Shown here: one piece after another, positions 47,530 through 59,528 of the stretch | Numbering within the stretch: position 1 is the stretch's first letter | How the letters are laid out: each line of letters begins with the position of its first letter | Source of the DNA: Glebionis coronaria | Lineage: Eukaryota > Streptophyta > Magnoliopsida > Asterales > Asteraceae | Assembly: GCA_025667525.1 (NCBI GenBank) | Contig: JANFOE010002226.1 | Coordinates: 62,001-126,000, forward strand | Direction: 5' to 3' | Length of the DNA: 64,000 nucleotides | Position numbers and translations under genes: made by a program | The notes under the pieces: generated by a model | Told to the model about the DNA's origin: nothing | The model's input: only the letters and a program-made list of their open reading frames with translations | The model's database searches: none

Positions 47530-50500
47530 TTGCTCGCCTTCTCGTTGTACGTGACGTTTATGCAAACTCGCTCTAAAGCAAGACGTGCTCGTAAACGAAG
47601 AAACAAATCACTCACTCCAACTAGTGAGGACTCTCCTATTGACGAACCCATTGTAGTGAAAGAAGCACCCATGGCTAATCGAACTATGATGGAGTTGCTT
47701 CAAGCACCCACCGAGGGTTATGGAGAAGCGATTGTGATTCCCGCTATCCTTGCGGAGAATTTTGAGGTTAAGACGGGTTTGTTGTCCATGATTCAAAACA
47801 ACAAGTTTCGAGGGGACGAAAAGGACAACCCGCATAACCACATTCGCCAATTTAATCCTCTCACCACCACATGCAAGTTTAAGGATGTTTCAAACGACTC
47901 GATTAAGATGATGCTTTTTCCGTATTCCTTAGCGGGGCCCGCAAAAATTTGGTTAGAGAAAGAGCCACCCAATTCTATATTGACGTGGAAGGATCTCATT
48001 TCAAAATTCGTGAACCAATTTTTTCCGCCCTCTAAGACTACGCACTTGAAAAACGAGATTTCAAAGTTTTCGCAAGAGTTTAATGAGAGTTTTTCAACGG
48101 CTTGGAATAGGTTTAAGGAAATGTTGCACGAATGTCCTCATCATGGTTTTTCCGACTTGCATCAAATAGACACGTTTTACAATGGCTTGAACGATCATGA
48201 GCGTGATTATCTTAATGCCGCCGCGGGTGGTAATTTCTTGTGTAAGACGGTCGAGGAAGCATTGGTAATTATTGAGAATAGGTCTAAGGTGTATAGTCCT
48301 CGTAGCACGTCGAGTGTTCGTAAGGCTTCGTCTTCATCTTCACCTAGTTTGTCACACAACGTTGATGCTTGCCAAATCGAGGCTAATTTGGAGAACAAGA
48401 TTTTTGATAAGTTGAAAGGATTGTTAATTGAGTTTAAAGTTGGTGAACAACCCGCTCCCGCTACGATTAAAGCGGTTGAGGTTTCTTGTATGTATTGTGG
48501 TGTAGCTCACGATTATTCCGAGTGCATTACCAACGGTGGTAACACTTCGAGTGCCTTCGCGGCCGCGGCAACTTATAACCAAAACGGTCAAGTTCCTCGC
48601 ACTAATCAATTGACTCCACCGGGTTTTTCACCAAATCAAAATGCTAACAATTATCGAAACAATCAAGTTGGTTACCAAAGCAATCAAAAGAACAATTATA
48701 AGGGTAATAGCAACTATGGGAATCAAGGGAGTAGTAGTAATAGCCAATTGCAAAATCAAAATCAAAACCGTAATTTTCAAAATGCAAGTCAAGGTCTTCA
48801 AAATAACAAAGAACTTCCATTGGACTTTTTGAATTACACTACTTCAAATGATAAGATTATGGAAAACATTCAAGAGCAAATGGCTAATCAAGCTAAGGAA
48901 ACGGCTAAGAATGCAAAGGAGTTAGCTAATTTCATTAAGGAAAATCTAGCCATGAGAAATGAATTGAAAAATGATTTTGCTAACCAAATTCGAGGTCAAA
49001 ACAACAAGATAGAGCAAAGTCATGCTAGGCTTGAACAAAGAATTGACCAAAAAGCCGCTATCCAAGATGTGAAGTTTAATAATTTTGATGCTAAGCTTAA
49101 TGCAATTTTAGAAGCCGTAATGGTGAACAAAGCCTCTACTTCGAGAAGTTTGCCTAGTAACACCATTTCAAACCCGAAGGGAGAGATGAAAGTGATTACC
49201 ACACGTAGTGGTAAGGCACTTAAAGAACCAACTCCTCAACCAATTACTCCAACGGTGGAGGAAATTGAGGAAGAACCCGAGGTGGTGGTCGAAGAGGAGC
49301 ATATTTCAAGCCCACAAAGTACCGCTCATGCCACACCTACGGTTGACCCATCACCCATTTTGGAACCCGAGATTCCAAAGGCTATGCCTATGCCCCAACC
49401 CACACCACCCTTGCCTTACCCATCGAGACTTTGGAAGGAGAAACGACAAGAGCGCGACAACTACCAATTTGAGCTTTTTCTGAAAATGTTTCGTGATTTG
49501 CACTTTAATGTGAGTTTCGCCGATGCCTTGGTCATGATGCCTCGATTTGCCGCTATCTTTAAGAGTATGTTGAACGACAAGGAAAAATTACACCAAAAGT
49601 CTAGTTGTTCGTCGGTTTATCTTAATCGCATACCTCAAAAAGTCGGTGATCCCGGTAAATTTTTGATCCCTTGTGCAATTCAAGATATGGAAGAATGCTA
49701 TGCCTTGGCCGATCTTGGTGCTAGCATTAAGTTGATGCCACTTGCAATCTACAAGTCGCTCAATCTTCCTAATCTTACTCCTTCACGAATGTCTATTGAG
49801 TTGGCCGACCATTCCACGATTCTTGCATGTGGTTTGGCGGAAGACGTTTTTGTGAAAGTGGGGAAGTTCTACTATCCCGTAGACTTCATTGTTGTTGACA
49901 TCCCCACGGATCCTCAAGTTCCTCTCATTTTAGGTCGTTCGTTTTTAGATACGTCTATGGCTTTGATCGATGTGCATGCTAGAAAGATCACCTTACGTTT
50001 CAACGACGAGGAACTTGTTATAAACGCAACTCAAAACTCTCAAATTTCTCATGTTTATTCCGTTGCAACCATAAACCTCATTGATATGATCGACGTGGTT
50101 TGCGAGGAATTTTCACAAGAAGTTCTAGGTTTTGGTGATGAAGAAACTAGTGGCAATCCCACTATGTTTGATCCAATTCTTGATAATTCGACACCAACCT
50201 TCACTCCTTTCGAAGGTGGTGGTTTTACGTTGGAAGAATTCGATGTTCCACGTACTTGTGACGAAGACCTCGACAACTATGAGGACTTCTCGATTATCAA
50301 GGATTTTCTCAACGATTTCCCATTTCCTCCACCCGAGGAGGTTATGAGTATCGAACCCAAATCTTCACTCGAGGAACCACCTATCCTCGAGTTGAAAGAT
50401 TTACCTCCTCACCTCGAATATGTCTATTTGGAGGAGGACGACAAGTTGCCGGTTATTATTGCGAAGGAACTTTCGAATGATGAAAAAACCGCACTTGTCG

Positions 50501-53301
50501 ATGTTCTTAAGGATCACAAAGGGGCGATTGCGTGGAAGTTATCCGACATTAAGGGAATCGATCCCAAATTTTGTACACACAAAATATTAATGGAGGAGGA
50601 TTTCAAGCCAACAATCCAAAGTCAAAGGAGGGTGAACCCCAAAATTCACGACGTCATCAAAAAGGAGGTCCTAAAACTCCTTGACGCGGGAATGATTTAC
50701 CCTATTTCCGATAGCCCTTGGGTGAGTCCTATTCATTGTGTCCCTAAAAAGGGAGGGATGACCGTTGTGCCAAACGATGCCAACGAGTTTATTCCCACTA
50801 GACTCGTGACCGGATGGAGAGTGTGCATTGACTATCGAAAGTTAAATGAAGCCACTCGAAAAGACCATTTTCCCTTGCCCTTCATGGACCAAATGTTGGA
50901 GCGTCTTGCGGGAAACGATTTCTATTGCTTTTTAGATGGTTTTTCCGGTTACTTCCAAATTCCCATCGATCCTCGTGATCAAGAAAAAACTACGTTTACG
51001 TGTCCTTATGGAACGTTTGCCTATCGTAGAATGCCATTCGGACTTTGTAATGCACCGGGAACTTTTCAACGATGCATGATGGCTATTTTTCATGATATGA
51101 TCGAGAAGACGATGGAAGTCTTCATGGATGACTTTTCCGTGTTTGGTGATTCCTTTACTTCGTGTTTGTCGAACCTTGAGAGAATGTTAAAACGTTGTGA
51201 GGAAACCAACCTTGTGCTCAATTGGGAAAAGTGTCATTTTATGGTTAGAAGTGGAATCGTCTTAGGGCACAAGGTCTCGAAAGCGGGGATTGAGGTAGAT
51301 CAAGCTAAGGTAGACGTCATCGCCAAATTACCTCATCCCAAAACCGTCAAGGGAGTTAGGAGTTTCCTAGGCCACGCGGGCTTTTATCGACGATTCATCA
51401 AGGATTTCTCGAAGATTTCTCGACCCATTACACATCTTCTTGAAAAAGAGGCACGTTTTGTCTTTGACGAAGATTGTGTACGAGCCTTTGAGATCCTTAA
51501 GAGGAAACTTACCGAAGCTCCCATTCTTGTTGCTCCAAATTGGAACCTCCCCTTTGAGCTTATGTGTGATGCAAGTGATTACGCTATTAGGGCCGTTTTG
51601 GGGCAACGTCATGATAAGCATTTCTTGCCTATTCACTATGCTAGCAAGACGATGACCGAGGCTCAACTTAAATACACTACAACGGAAAAGGAGTTCCTTG
51701 CCGTGGTGTATGCATTTGAGAAATTCCGACCTTACCTCGTCTTGACGAAATGCATAGTGTATACGGACCATTCGGCTATCAAGTATCTCATGGCTAAACA
51801 AGATGCAAAGCCGAGATTACTTCGTTGGATTCTCCTCCTTCAAGAATTTGATCACACCATTGTTGACAAAAAAGGAGCCGAGAATCTAGCGGCCGATCAT
51901 CTCTCTCGTTTGGAAGATCCTCACCAAAGTGTTTACGAGCCCAAGGAAATCACCGAAACATTTCCGCTCGAGACACTTGGTGTAGTGAATTCCAAACTTG
52001 ATTCTTCTACCCCATGGTTTGCGGATTTTGCAAATTACCATGCGGGTAACTTCATCATTAAGGGTATGACAACTCAAGAAAAACGAAAATTCTTTCGTGA
52101 TGTCAAGTTCTATTTTTGGAATGACCCTTACTTGTTTCGAACTTGTGCGGATCAAATCATCCGTCGTTGTGTATTTGGCACCGAAGCTTCTAACATCCTT
52201 AGAGCTTGCCATGAGGGACCCACGGGTGGTCACCACGGTGCTAATCTCACGGCTAAAAAGGTGTTTGATGCCGGCTTCTTTTGGCCTACTATTTACCGAG
52301 ATGCACAAGATCTTGTGAAGTCTTGTGATTCATGCCAACGACAAGGAAAAGCCTCACAAAAAGATGAAATGCCACAAAATATCATTCAAGTATGTGAGAT
52401 CTTTGACGTTTGGGGCATAGACTTTATGGGGCCGTTCCCATCATCTCGTGGAAATAAGTACATTCTCGTTGCGGTTGACTACCTTTCTAAGTGGGTGGAG
52501 GCGAAGGCCTTGCCCACCAATGATGCTCGTGTGGTAGTTAAGTTCTTGAAAAGCTTGTTTGCTAGGTTTGGAACCCCTCGTGCTATCATAAGCGATCGTG
52601 GAACCCATTTTTGTAATGACCAATTCGAAAGGGTTCTAAGGAAATATGGGGTTACACATCGTCTTTCTACGGCTTATCACCCACAAACGAGTGGGCAAGT
52701 CGAGGTTTCAAACCGAGCATTGAAGAGGATCTTGGAGAGATCCGTGGGAGAAAACCGACAATCTTGGTCGGATAAGTTAGACGATGCTTTATGGGCCTTT
52801 AGGACCGCTCATAAGACACCCATTGGGTGCACTCCCTATAAGCTTGTGTATGGAAAGAATTGTCATTTGCCTATCGAGTTAGAACACAAGGCTTATTGGG
52901 CCCTAAAGCATTGTAATGATGACATGGAGACCGCGGGAAAACACCGGAAAATGCAATTAAACGAATTGGATGAATTGAGAGACATTGCTTATGAAAATTC
53001 ATTGATTTACAAAGAGAAAACTAAAAAGTTGCATGATTCAAAAATTAAAAACCGGGTTTTTAACATTGGGGATCAAGTTTTACTTTTTAATTCAAGATTG
53101 AAAATATTTTCCGGTAAATTGAAATCCTGTTGGTCCGGTCCATTCACCGTGACTCAAGTGTTTCCTTATGGGACCATCGAGCTAGCTCAAGATGATGGTC
53201 CTAACTTCAAGGTGAATGGACATAGGTTGAAGCACTACTTTGGTAGGGAAGTTCCATCCTTGAACTACCTCGACCAAGTCACCTTCCCCAATGATAATTA
53301 G
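47530..53301 (+). CDS. E9 Athila gag-pol polyprotein, intact, 1923 aa
   Basis: One open frame carries the full set of replication proteins. The upstream ATG is at 47530; a second ATG at 47560 (M-Q-T-R-S-K) is the more likely true start by family resemblance. Gag lies at about residues 65-260. A single knuckle-like C-x2-C-x3-H-x4-C is at 320-332, followed by an N/Q-rich stretch. Protease D-L-G-A is at 728. RT (about 1030-1250) has F-M-D-D at 1198. RNase H C-D-A-S is near 1347. Integrase has HHCC from H1568 and catalytic D1631, D1689 and E1725, with D35E spacing. The C-terminal end [10 protein letters not shown] is typical of Athila. The RNase H strand reads A-I-R-A-V-L-G where a Gly is usual for the Arg, a possible weak point. 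All other visible catalytic residues are present, so the protein may be active. Confidence 0.96.
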   Translation: MLAFSLYVTFMQTRSKARRARKRRNKSLTPTSEDSPIDEPIVVKEAPMANRTMMELLQAPTEGYGEAIVIPAILAENFEVKTGLLSMIQNNKFRGDEKDNPHNHIRQFNPLTTTCKFKDVSNDSIKMMLFPYSLAGPAKIWLEKEPPNSILTWKDLISKFVNQFFPPSKTTHLKNEISKFSQEFNESFSTAWNRFKEMLHECPHHGFSDLHQIDTFYNGLNDHERDYLNAAAGGNFLCKTVEEALVIIENRSKVYSPRSTSSVRKASSSSSPSLSHNVDACQIEANLENKIFDKLKGLLIEFKVGEQPAPATIKAVEVSCMYCGVAHDYSECITNGGNTSSAFAAAATYNQNGQVPRTNQLTPPGFSPNQNANNYRNNQVGYQSNQKNNYKGNSNYGNQGSSSNSQLQNQNQNRNFQNASQGLQNNKELPLDFLNYTTSNDKIMENIQEQMANQAKETAKNAKELANFIKENLAMRNELKNDFANQIRGQNNKIEQSHARLEQRIDQKAAIQDVKFNNFDAKLNAILEAVMVNKASTSRSLPSNTISNPKGEMKVITTRSGKALKEPTPQPITPTVEEIEEEPEVVVEEEHISSPQSTAHATPTVDPSPILEPEIPKAMPMPQPTPPLPYPSRLWKEKRQERDNYQFELFLKMFRDLHFNVSFADALVMMPRFAAIFKSMLNDKEKLHQKSSCSSVYLNRIPQKVGDPGKFLIPCAIQDMEECYALADLGASIKLMPLAIYKSLNLPNLTPSRMSIELADHSTILACGLAEDVFVKVGKFYYPVDFIVVDIPTDPQVPLILGRSFLDTSMALIDVHARKITLRFNDEELVINATQNSQISHVYSVATINLIDMIDVVCEEFSQEVLGFGDEETSGNPTMFDPILDNSTPTFTPFEGGGFTLEEFDVPRTCDEDLDNYEDFSIIKDFLNDFPFPPPEEVMSIEPKSSLEEPPILELKDLPPHLEYVYLEEDDKLPVIIAKELSNDEKTALVDVLKDHKGAIAWKLSDIKGIDPKFCTHKILMEEDFKPTIQSQRRVNPKIHDVIKKEVLKLLDAGMIYPISDSPWVSPIHCVPKKGGMTVVPNDANEFIPTRLVTGWRVCIDYRKLNEATRKDHFPLPFMDQMLERLAGNDFYCFLDGFSGYFQIPIDPRDQEKTTFTCPYGTFAYRRMPFGLCNAPGTFQRCMMAIFHDMIEKTMEVFMDDFSVFGDSFTSCLSNLERMLKRCEETNLVLNWEKCHFMVRSGIVLGHKVSKAGIEVDQAKVDVIAKLPHPKTVKGVRSFLGHAGFYRRFIKDFSKISRPITHLLEKEARFVFDEDCVRAFEILKRKLTEAPILVAPNWNLPFELMCDASDYAIRAVLGQRHDKHFLPIHYASKTMTEAQLKYTTTEKEFLAVVYAFEKFRPYLVLTKCIVYTDHSAIKYLMAKQDAKPRLLRWILLLQEFDHTIVDKKGAENLAADHLSRLEDPHQSVYEPKEITETFPLETLGVVNSKLDSSTPWFADFANYHAGNFIIKGMTTQEKRKFFRDVKFYFWNDPYLFRTCADQIIRRCVFGTEASNILRACHEGPTGGHHGANLTAKKVFDAGFFWPTIYRDAQDLVKSCDSCQRQGKASQKDEMPQNIIQVCEIFDVWGIDFMGPFPSSRGNKYILVAVDYLSKWVEAKALPTNDARVVVKFLKSLFARFGTPRAIISDRGTHFCNDQFERVLRKYGVTHRLSTAYHPQTSGQVEVSNRALKRILERSVGENRQSWSDKLDDALWAFRTAHKTPIGCTPYKLVYGKNCHLPIELEHKAYWALKHCNDDMETAGKHRKMQLNELDELRDIAYENSLIYKEKTKKLHDSKIKNRVFNIGDQVLLFNSRLKIFSGKLKSCWSGPFTVTQVFPYGTIELAQDDGPNFKVNGHRLKHYFGREVPSLNYLDQVTFPNDN

Positions 53302-55133
53302 TATTGAGGGGATCGAGTCGAGCTCATGACTCGGTAATCAAAAACGAGGTGCCTCGTGGGGGAGTCCCATGCTTATCCTATGTACATATTATCGCTTTCT
53401 TAGTCTAATGTAGCTTACGTGTGGGGATTCGTGCCCTTCCAACCTTTGTTCCATGGTTGTTTGTGATATGTGGTTTTTAGATCATGATCTTCACGATTGG
53501 AGCCTCTCGTGTTCGTTTTATGGGAGCACTCGATCATTTGCTTTGGAGACATTTCTCAATATCCATGATATATCCTTTGATGTTCTAACCTTAGGTTTTT
53601 AGCACACTTCATAAACGTCTTTAAATTTAATGGTTACACCCTTTCCATGCTAGATTAGGCATTCGACTTTGTCTCTAGTATGGGGGTGTTTGCACCCCTA
53701 GACTCGAAACATTGAGGACAATGTTTAACTTTAGTATGGGGGGTTGAATAGATACTTGCCTTGCCAAACCTTCACGCTTTCCAAAGTTTATCTTTTTGTT
53801 TATCGTTTTGTTGCAAAATAAGGCTAAAAATGGCCAAATTTTAAAATTTTTCTTATGTTTTATAAGTGTTTGAAGACACGAATGTAGATTTTCCGATGGC
53901 GAGAATAAGAGTAATTTTTGACTCGACCGTGCGTGTTGAGCACTTAGCTTTGATTCCTTAACTACAAATTAGGCTAAGTCTCTTAAATGAGGACGAGAAA
54001 TGATAGAGTTAATTATAAGTTACTATGCTAAACGTAGAGTACTCGTATTCTTTCAAAAACTCATGTGTTCTCGTTGAGTGCTTATTCTCCCTTCGCTTGT
54101 AAATATTTTTTGCTTAATAAATATTGACTTAGCGGTTTAGTTAGGATTGTTGGGTTTCTAGTCTTTTCTAGTAGCTTCCGTGTAATTAAATTGGGAAGAC
54201 ATTAAGGTATCGCCAGCGTCACGGTTTTGAAGTATTGGCACCCGAATAATCGAAAGCTTCACCTAATAATAAGATTTCAAGTGCTCACCTAAATCAAGCA
54301 AACAATTTGAAGCCCCACAAGGCCTAAAATCTATGCAAAATTGAAAGTGAATCAAGCCTTAATCTTCGAAGCTTTAAAGATCCAAAATTCGCCTTAGCGT
54401 GAGGATATACGTCTTTGGCTAATAAAACCACCGATGAGGCGGATAATAAAAGGCAAGGCAAGACCGAAGTCATAATAAAAGCTTCATGGCGAAGTTGAAT
54501 AAAAGATGGAGGTAAACCAAAGATAATAAGGCCCTTCCGTTAGGGGGCATATAAAAGTCTTGGTAATAAGTCTCATGTTCAAAACCGTTATAAAACCGTG
54601 TTTATCGATTCTTCTTGTCAACTTAATTTTTTAACATCGTTGTCTATTAGGAGGGGTTATTGATTTGATGGTCTTAGTTACACCGTTAGGACTCTATTTT
54701 TAGACCTAAATCTCTAATATCGCATAAGTCAAACAATGTATCCTCGTGAAACATTCAAGACATCATAAAATATAAGAGATACAACTTAGGAATAATGGGA
54801 GAATAAGTACGTGATTAGGGCATATGAGTAGTGTTAGCATTACTAACTTATAATGACAATGATCTCGTTGCACGCTTAGCATGGAATTGAAGTGAAAATC
54901 GAGGACGATGAAATTATTTCTAACGAAGCATTCACGTGTTCTTATTCTATGAACCTAAACGTCCCATTTTGCGATGAAAATCATACATTATGTCTATAAC
55001 ACAAGTAGTAGTAATAGTAGTAGTGTAGCTAGTTTATCATTTCAATAAAGTCCATAAAAATGAATTTTGGAGATGCTACGATACTTTATTCTAGCATTGC
55101 GTGAGGGCACGGCAATGGTTTAGTATGTGGGAG
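53302..55133 (+). other. E9 3' non-coding region
   Basis: 1.83 kb between the pol stop and the 3' LTR. Many Athila elements carry an env-like ORF here; I find no frame of 60 or more codons in either direction. Short motifs such as CCTCGTGGGGGAGTCCC near 53352 and GTATGGGGG(T/G) at 53678 and 53733 could be internal purine tracts. The purine-rich end just before the LTR is GTGGGAG. Confidence 0.75.
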
Positions 55134-58100
55134 TGATGAGACGGCTTTTATACATGGTCTCATCGTTCTTTTTGGACTTAAAATGCATTAAATATCATCA
55201 AAATACCCAAATATATGCTTGTGTTTGTTGCTTGTGTAATTTAGGTACGGATATTGAGAAAATGACAAAAGATCACAAGAATCACGCAAAAACGAACACG
55301 GGAAACGAAGCCGCACGATGAACCAAGCCCTAGTGAGGAATTTTCCAAAGAAAACCCTTGAAGATTTGAAGAATATTGAAGATTGGTCCTCCAAGTTTGA
55401 AGAATTGACACTTTATACCCTTGTATCTTCATAATTACAAGTTTGGTCCCTAAAGTTTGTCAAAATTACAAAAAGGACCCTTAACTTTGAAGAATTGGCA
55501 AATTTAGTCCCTCATCAAATCTAAATTGTCAAATATGGTCCTCCAAGAAGTCAACCAACAAGTCAAAGCCTTGAAGTTTGAAAAACATGCCAAAATCAGC
55601 CCTTGAAAATTGAAGATATTGCATGTTTAGTCCTTGTTGAAGTTTGGAAACAATATATGCCTGAATTGACAAGTTGGTCAAAGTTAAAAACAAAGGAAAT
55701 GGGATTTGGGAGCTGCTATTACAAAATGAAGATAACTTAAGAGTTGGGGGACTAAAATAGCCCAGACATGAAACCTAGCCCAGCCTCTCACAACACGCCA
55801 CCTCACCCCACTCAACTCCATCCTCCAATCAAAACCTACCATTCCCCCACGTCGGATTCACACTCATAATTTAAATATAACTGATTTTAATCAGTTATAG
55901 TTTTGGGGGTAAACACGTTTTTGAATATTAATCACCCTAATCCCAAATTAAACTCCACTGTTTATCTTTCCCCACCCTTATAAACCCTAATCACCAGGTT
56001 ATTTAAATCAAGGGGGTTTTGAGATTAAGTTTCCAGAATGAAGATTAACCTCATCTTAAACCCATCCCACATCCCAAAACCCATCACCATCCACTCCTGG
56101 GTCCCCCACGTGGCTCCCCTGCTACTCCAAGACAAAGATAACCAGTCATCCAACGGCTCCAACTCATTCCTTGCTCCCAAAGGAGTTTTTGAACGACTCA
56201 AGATCATTTTTTTACAACTGGCATCACATGTTACCACCATTGACTCAAGATTCAAACGGATTTGACCAAGAATATGCGAATTTTCCAAGGGAAGTTTAGG
56301 AAGTTCATTGTTAGGGTTTTATGTTGCCTAGAATGTTCTTTTAGCAGTATAAAAGGAGGTGCTGGTCTTGTAGCACCCCTTGTTCCAGTTTCTATGTATT
56401 TTTATTTTCTTTAAATTAATGAAAAGCTTTTTTTTACCCTACATGAAACTGTGATCCAACATTTACTTTCCAGCATTTACGTTTTCAAGTTTGTTTTCAT
56501 TGAAACATTTTCAAATCCTCAAGTTTGTTTTTGATATTTCACTTGTTTTCAAAAATTTTCAGAAACTTATACTTAAGCTTACTGCTATAAGCTGTTCAAT
56601 AAGCTTATTAAACCAAGCTTATTGAATAACTTATAGCTTGTTCTTCCTATCTTTGCTGTTTGTGGTGTGCAGGAAACAAGGATCCATCAAGTTCTATTCT
56701 CATCATTTTTTTTGCCAATTGCACTCAAGCCAATCCAATCACACTTGATCTGCACAAGCCCGGGCTTGTAGGAGGTGGCTTATCAGCCACTGTTGGGCTT
56801 GGAAGTAAGCCCAACAAGGTAGCCCTTGTTATCTATTTCCATCTTTTTATGTTTCTGAAAAATATTTATGCTTTGTGTGATTCTTGAGTTAAGCTGTTAA
56901 AAGTCTGTTTAAGCTCTTGTATTTGCTTTATCTAGATGTCATATGCATGTTTAGATAGCCTTGAATCAGATTTGGGTAGCTTTGTTTAGGTTTGCTTGTT
57001 TAAATTTGTGTTTACTGATTTAAAGGGGTGTTTGGATCTGCTAGTTTAGTAAAGATTTTAAAAGTGATTTGTGTTTAAAACCAGTTAGAAACAATCATTA
57101 GGGTATTTATATGTTATGCATTGTTTGTAGGATCAGTCTTGGTGAAGTATACACACAAATGCATTCTCAAGTTTAGCAATATTAGCTAAAAATCAGTTAA
57201 GGCTTTGTTCTTCCTTGTTTTGTGCTAACTGCTTACATGAGTTTGTTTGTGGCTAGATTATAGGAGCACTTAGGGTTATAGATTGGTTTTAAGTTGTTTG
57301 ATTATCATTTGAGCAAGTTGTGACCTTCTAAAAATCGTCCTAGAACCAAGTGCACCAGCAAAGTTTATTCAGACCTGCATATATGCTTAATCAGATACTT
57401 GTGATGCCTTTTGTGTGAGTTTTTGTGAAGTGACTTGGTGATTTTTGTGCTTAATCAGACTCCTTATACTCCAAAGAGTATAAGGGTGCCTTATTGTCCA
57501 AAAAAAGCTAACAAGATAAGCTTTCCTAAGCTTATTGAAAATCAAATCAAAATTTTACACTGTCAGTGGGAACTCCTTTCCCACTGCTAGTGTCTTTTTT
57601 CCCACTGCTAAGCTAAAGGACAAAAGTCCAACACATGTCACTATCTGTTTTCTTACTTTTTTGTCTTTAGTGGCCAAAAAGTGGAATTAGACCTTGAAAC
57701 CAGTGCCATTATTTTTCTTATTTAATTTAGGATTTTTCTGATTAATAAAATTTTTATTTACTGTTCATTTAGTAATTTTTAGGTTATTTAGCTATTTTTA
57801 ATTAATTTTAAAGTTTTTGTTTTTGTCTTTTAGTGCCAAAAAGTAATATTTTTAGGTTTAATCAATTTTTCTGAACTTAGAATAATATTTTAAGGTTTTT
57901 GGTTTAAAATTTAGTTACTGTTCACCTTTTTAATTAATTTTTATAATTAATCTAAGTTAATTAGGGTTTTAATTAATCTAGTTTTGTCATTTAGTGAGAA
58001 ATTTAATATTTTTCAAGATTTTTCATTTTTCTACTGTTCATTAGAGTAAAATAGGATTTTTAAAATTGGTAGATTATTTTTAGCATTATTTAATTATTTT

Positions 58101-58659
58101 TTATAATTATTTTAATTTTAAAATAGTTTTTAGTAATTTAAAAATATAAAAATAGTGTTTAAAAATACAAAAAAATACTTTTTAGTTTTTAAATAATATA
58201 AGTAAGTTATTTGTTCAATAAAATCATATTTTGGACATTTTGATTAATTATATTTAATTTTAGGGCTTTAATTAGCATTTAAAATTGAATATTTAATTAT
58301 TAAAAGGTTTTAAAATATTTCTATTGGATTTTATTCCTTATTTATATTATTTTAGACTTGTTTTAGCTTATAATTAATTCTTAGGTTGAAAATTTTTATT
58401 TTTGTCGTTTTTTACGGTTTTACGTTTACGCCTTTTTCGTCGTAGTTTAATTAGTTTTCGTAACCGTCAATTCTTTCCTTTCTCATTTCTTTTTCAATCA
58501 ATATAATCTCAAACAAAAATCAACTCTCAACACAACGCACTTGCCTCCTTGGGAAACGAACTTAATTTGGGTCATAACTTGTGGTTTTCCTAAATCACTC
58601 GTTAACGCTTACCACTTTTACGCTCTTTTTCCTAAAAGGGTCGTATTTTACCACAATCA
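55134..58659 (+). repeat. E9 3' LTR (3526 bp)
   Basis: Near-identical copy of 43290-46812, with the same TATA box (56348-56355) and hairpin (56584-56637). It ends CCACAATCA followed by the GGGTG duplication. Confidence 0.96.
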
Positions 58660-58664
58660 GGGTG
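58660..58664. repeat. E9 target-site duplication, right (GGGTG)
   Basis: Identical to 43285-43289. Confidence 0.93.
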
Positions 58665-59237
58665 TTCGACCCATAGTTTAAGGTATGAAAAACGGGACTG
58701 TTTTGGGTTAAATGTTAACGGGGCGAGTTATGAACTAAACTAAGTTAAGGGCTTTATAGAGGGGTGTCATGAGATGCATATGGCATATAAATGGGGTTAA
58801 GTTGTAGTACAAGGTTAGATATCCATCATAGATTTATGAGCCATTTTGGTATGTGGTTCATGTCTTGATTGTATACGTTTGTGTGTTTAGATTTTGCTAG
58901 AGTGCGGGTACTTGGAGAAGCTTGTTCAGGTGAGTTTCATAGTCCCATGTTTTTATGAGATATAAATTATTTGACTATCAGATAGGATGGAAGAGACACT
59001 GTATGATTTTGTAAATAATGCTGTGAATGTTTTTATGGTTTATGATGGACTTGTGTGTACACTTATGTGCCTAACTGCTATGCGATTCTTGATTGTTATT
59101 GTGGTTTGAATTGGTACCAAGGGGATGTTGACAAGGCAGGGCCTTGGGATTGGTTCATAGGTGTATGGGCGCCTATGGGACCATGGTTATTGGTAAGGCT
59201 GGGAGCCTTGGAAATTGTGGTTATTGGTAAGGCTTGG
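58665..59237 (+). repeat. E8 LTR, right part, truncated by E10
   Basis: Continues the E8 LTR after E9, matching E6 LTR sequence (GTGAGTTTCATAGTCCCATG, GATGGAAGAGACACTGT, TGGGCGCCTATGGGACC). It includes about one and a half copies of a diverged 34-bp unit (GGTAAGGCTGGGAGCCTTGG). The last ~220 bp of the LTR are absent because the E10 LTR starts at 59238. The 82-codon frame at 59055-59303 crosses the junction and is not a gene. Confidence 0.85.
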
Positions 59238-59528
59238 TGTAGGTCTACGTTTTCTAAGGATTTAGCAATCTATGATTTATCTATTGATATGGATGGAAAG
59301 TGAAGAACTTAGAGAGAGAAAGGTAGAGAGAGAAAGGAGAGAAAGAGAGGAATGGTTGATTAATGAAAGTGTGTGTCAACAAAAAGTGACCAACCCCTCT
59401 TTACATGCTAGGAGGGGGTATATATAGCCCACCCTACATGTGGGCTATATGGGCTATATTGGATCACGAGTCCAATATCATTGGAGTGACCGATCCTTTC
59501 TATATACGTAAAAACGTATTTCCAACCA
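59238..59528 (-). repeat. E10 3' LTR (291 bp)
   Basis: Minus strand: starts TGGTTGGAAATACG, close to the E7 LTR start, and ends GTAGACCTACA. A TATATATA promoter-like motif lies near 59411-59420, followed by CTCTCT runs. The polypurine tract CTTTGGGGGAGA (minus strand) is at 59529-59540. Confidence 0.85.

Larger units (their letters stand above)
43290..58659 (+). mobile_element. E9 complete Athila-type Ty3/gypsy element, 15.4 kb
   Basis: Contains two 3.5 kb LTRs, a tRNA-Asp type PBS, a 700-bp leader, an uninterrupted 1923-codon gag-pol, 1.8 kb of non-coding 3' sequence, and a perfect GGGTG target duplication. By eye the LTRs differ at about 20-25 positions in 3.5 kb (about 99.3% identity), so insertion was recent. 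It sits inside the E8 LTR. No env-like ORF is seen. Confidence 0.96.

Noticed and set aside
47469..52623. Several minus-strand frames of 60-144 codons within E9 pol
   Set aside because: Shadows of the intact plus-strand gag-pol frame.
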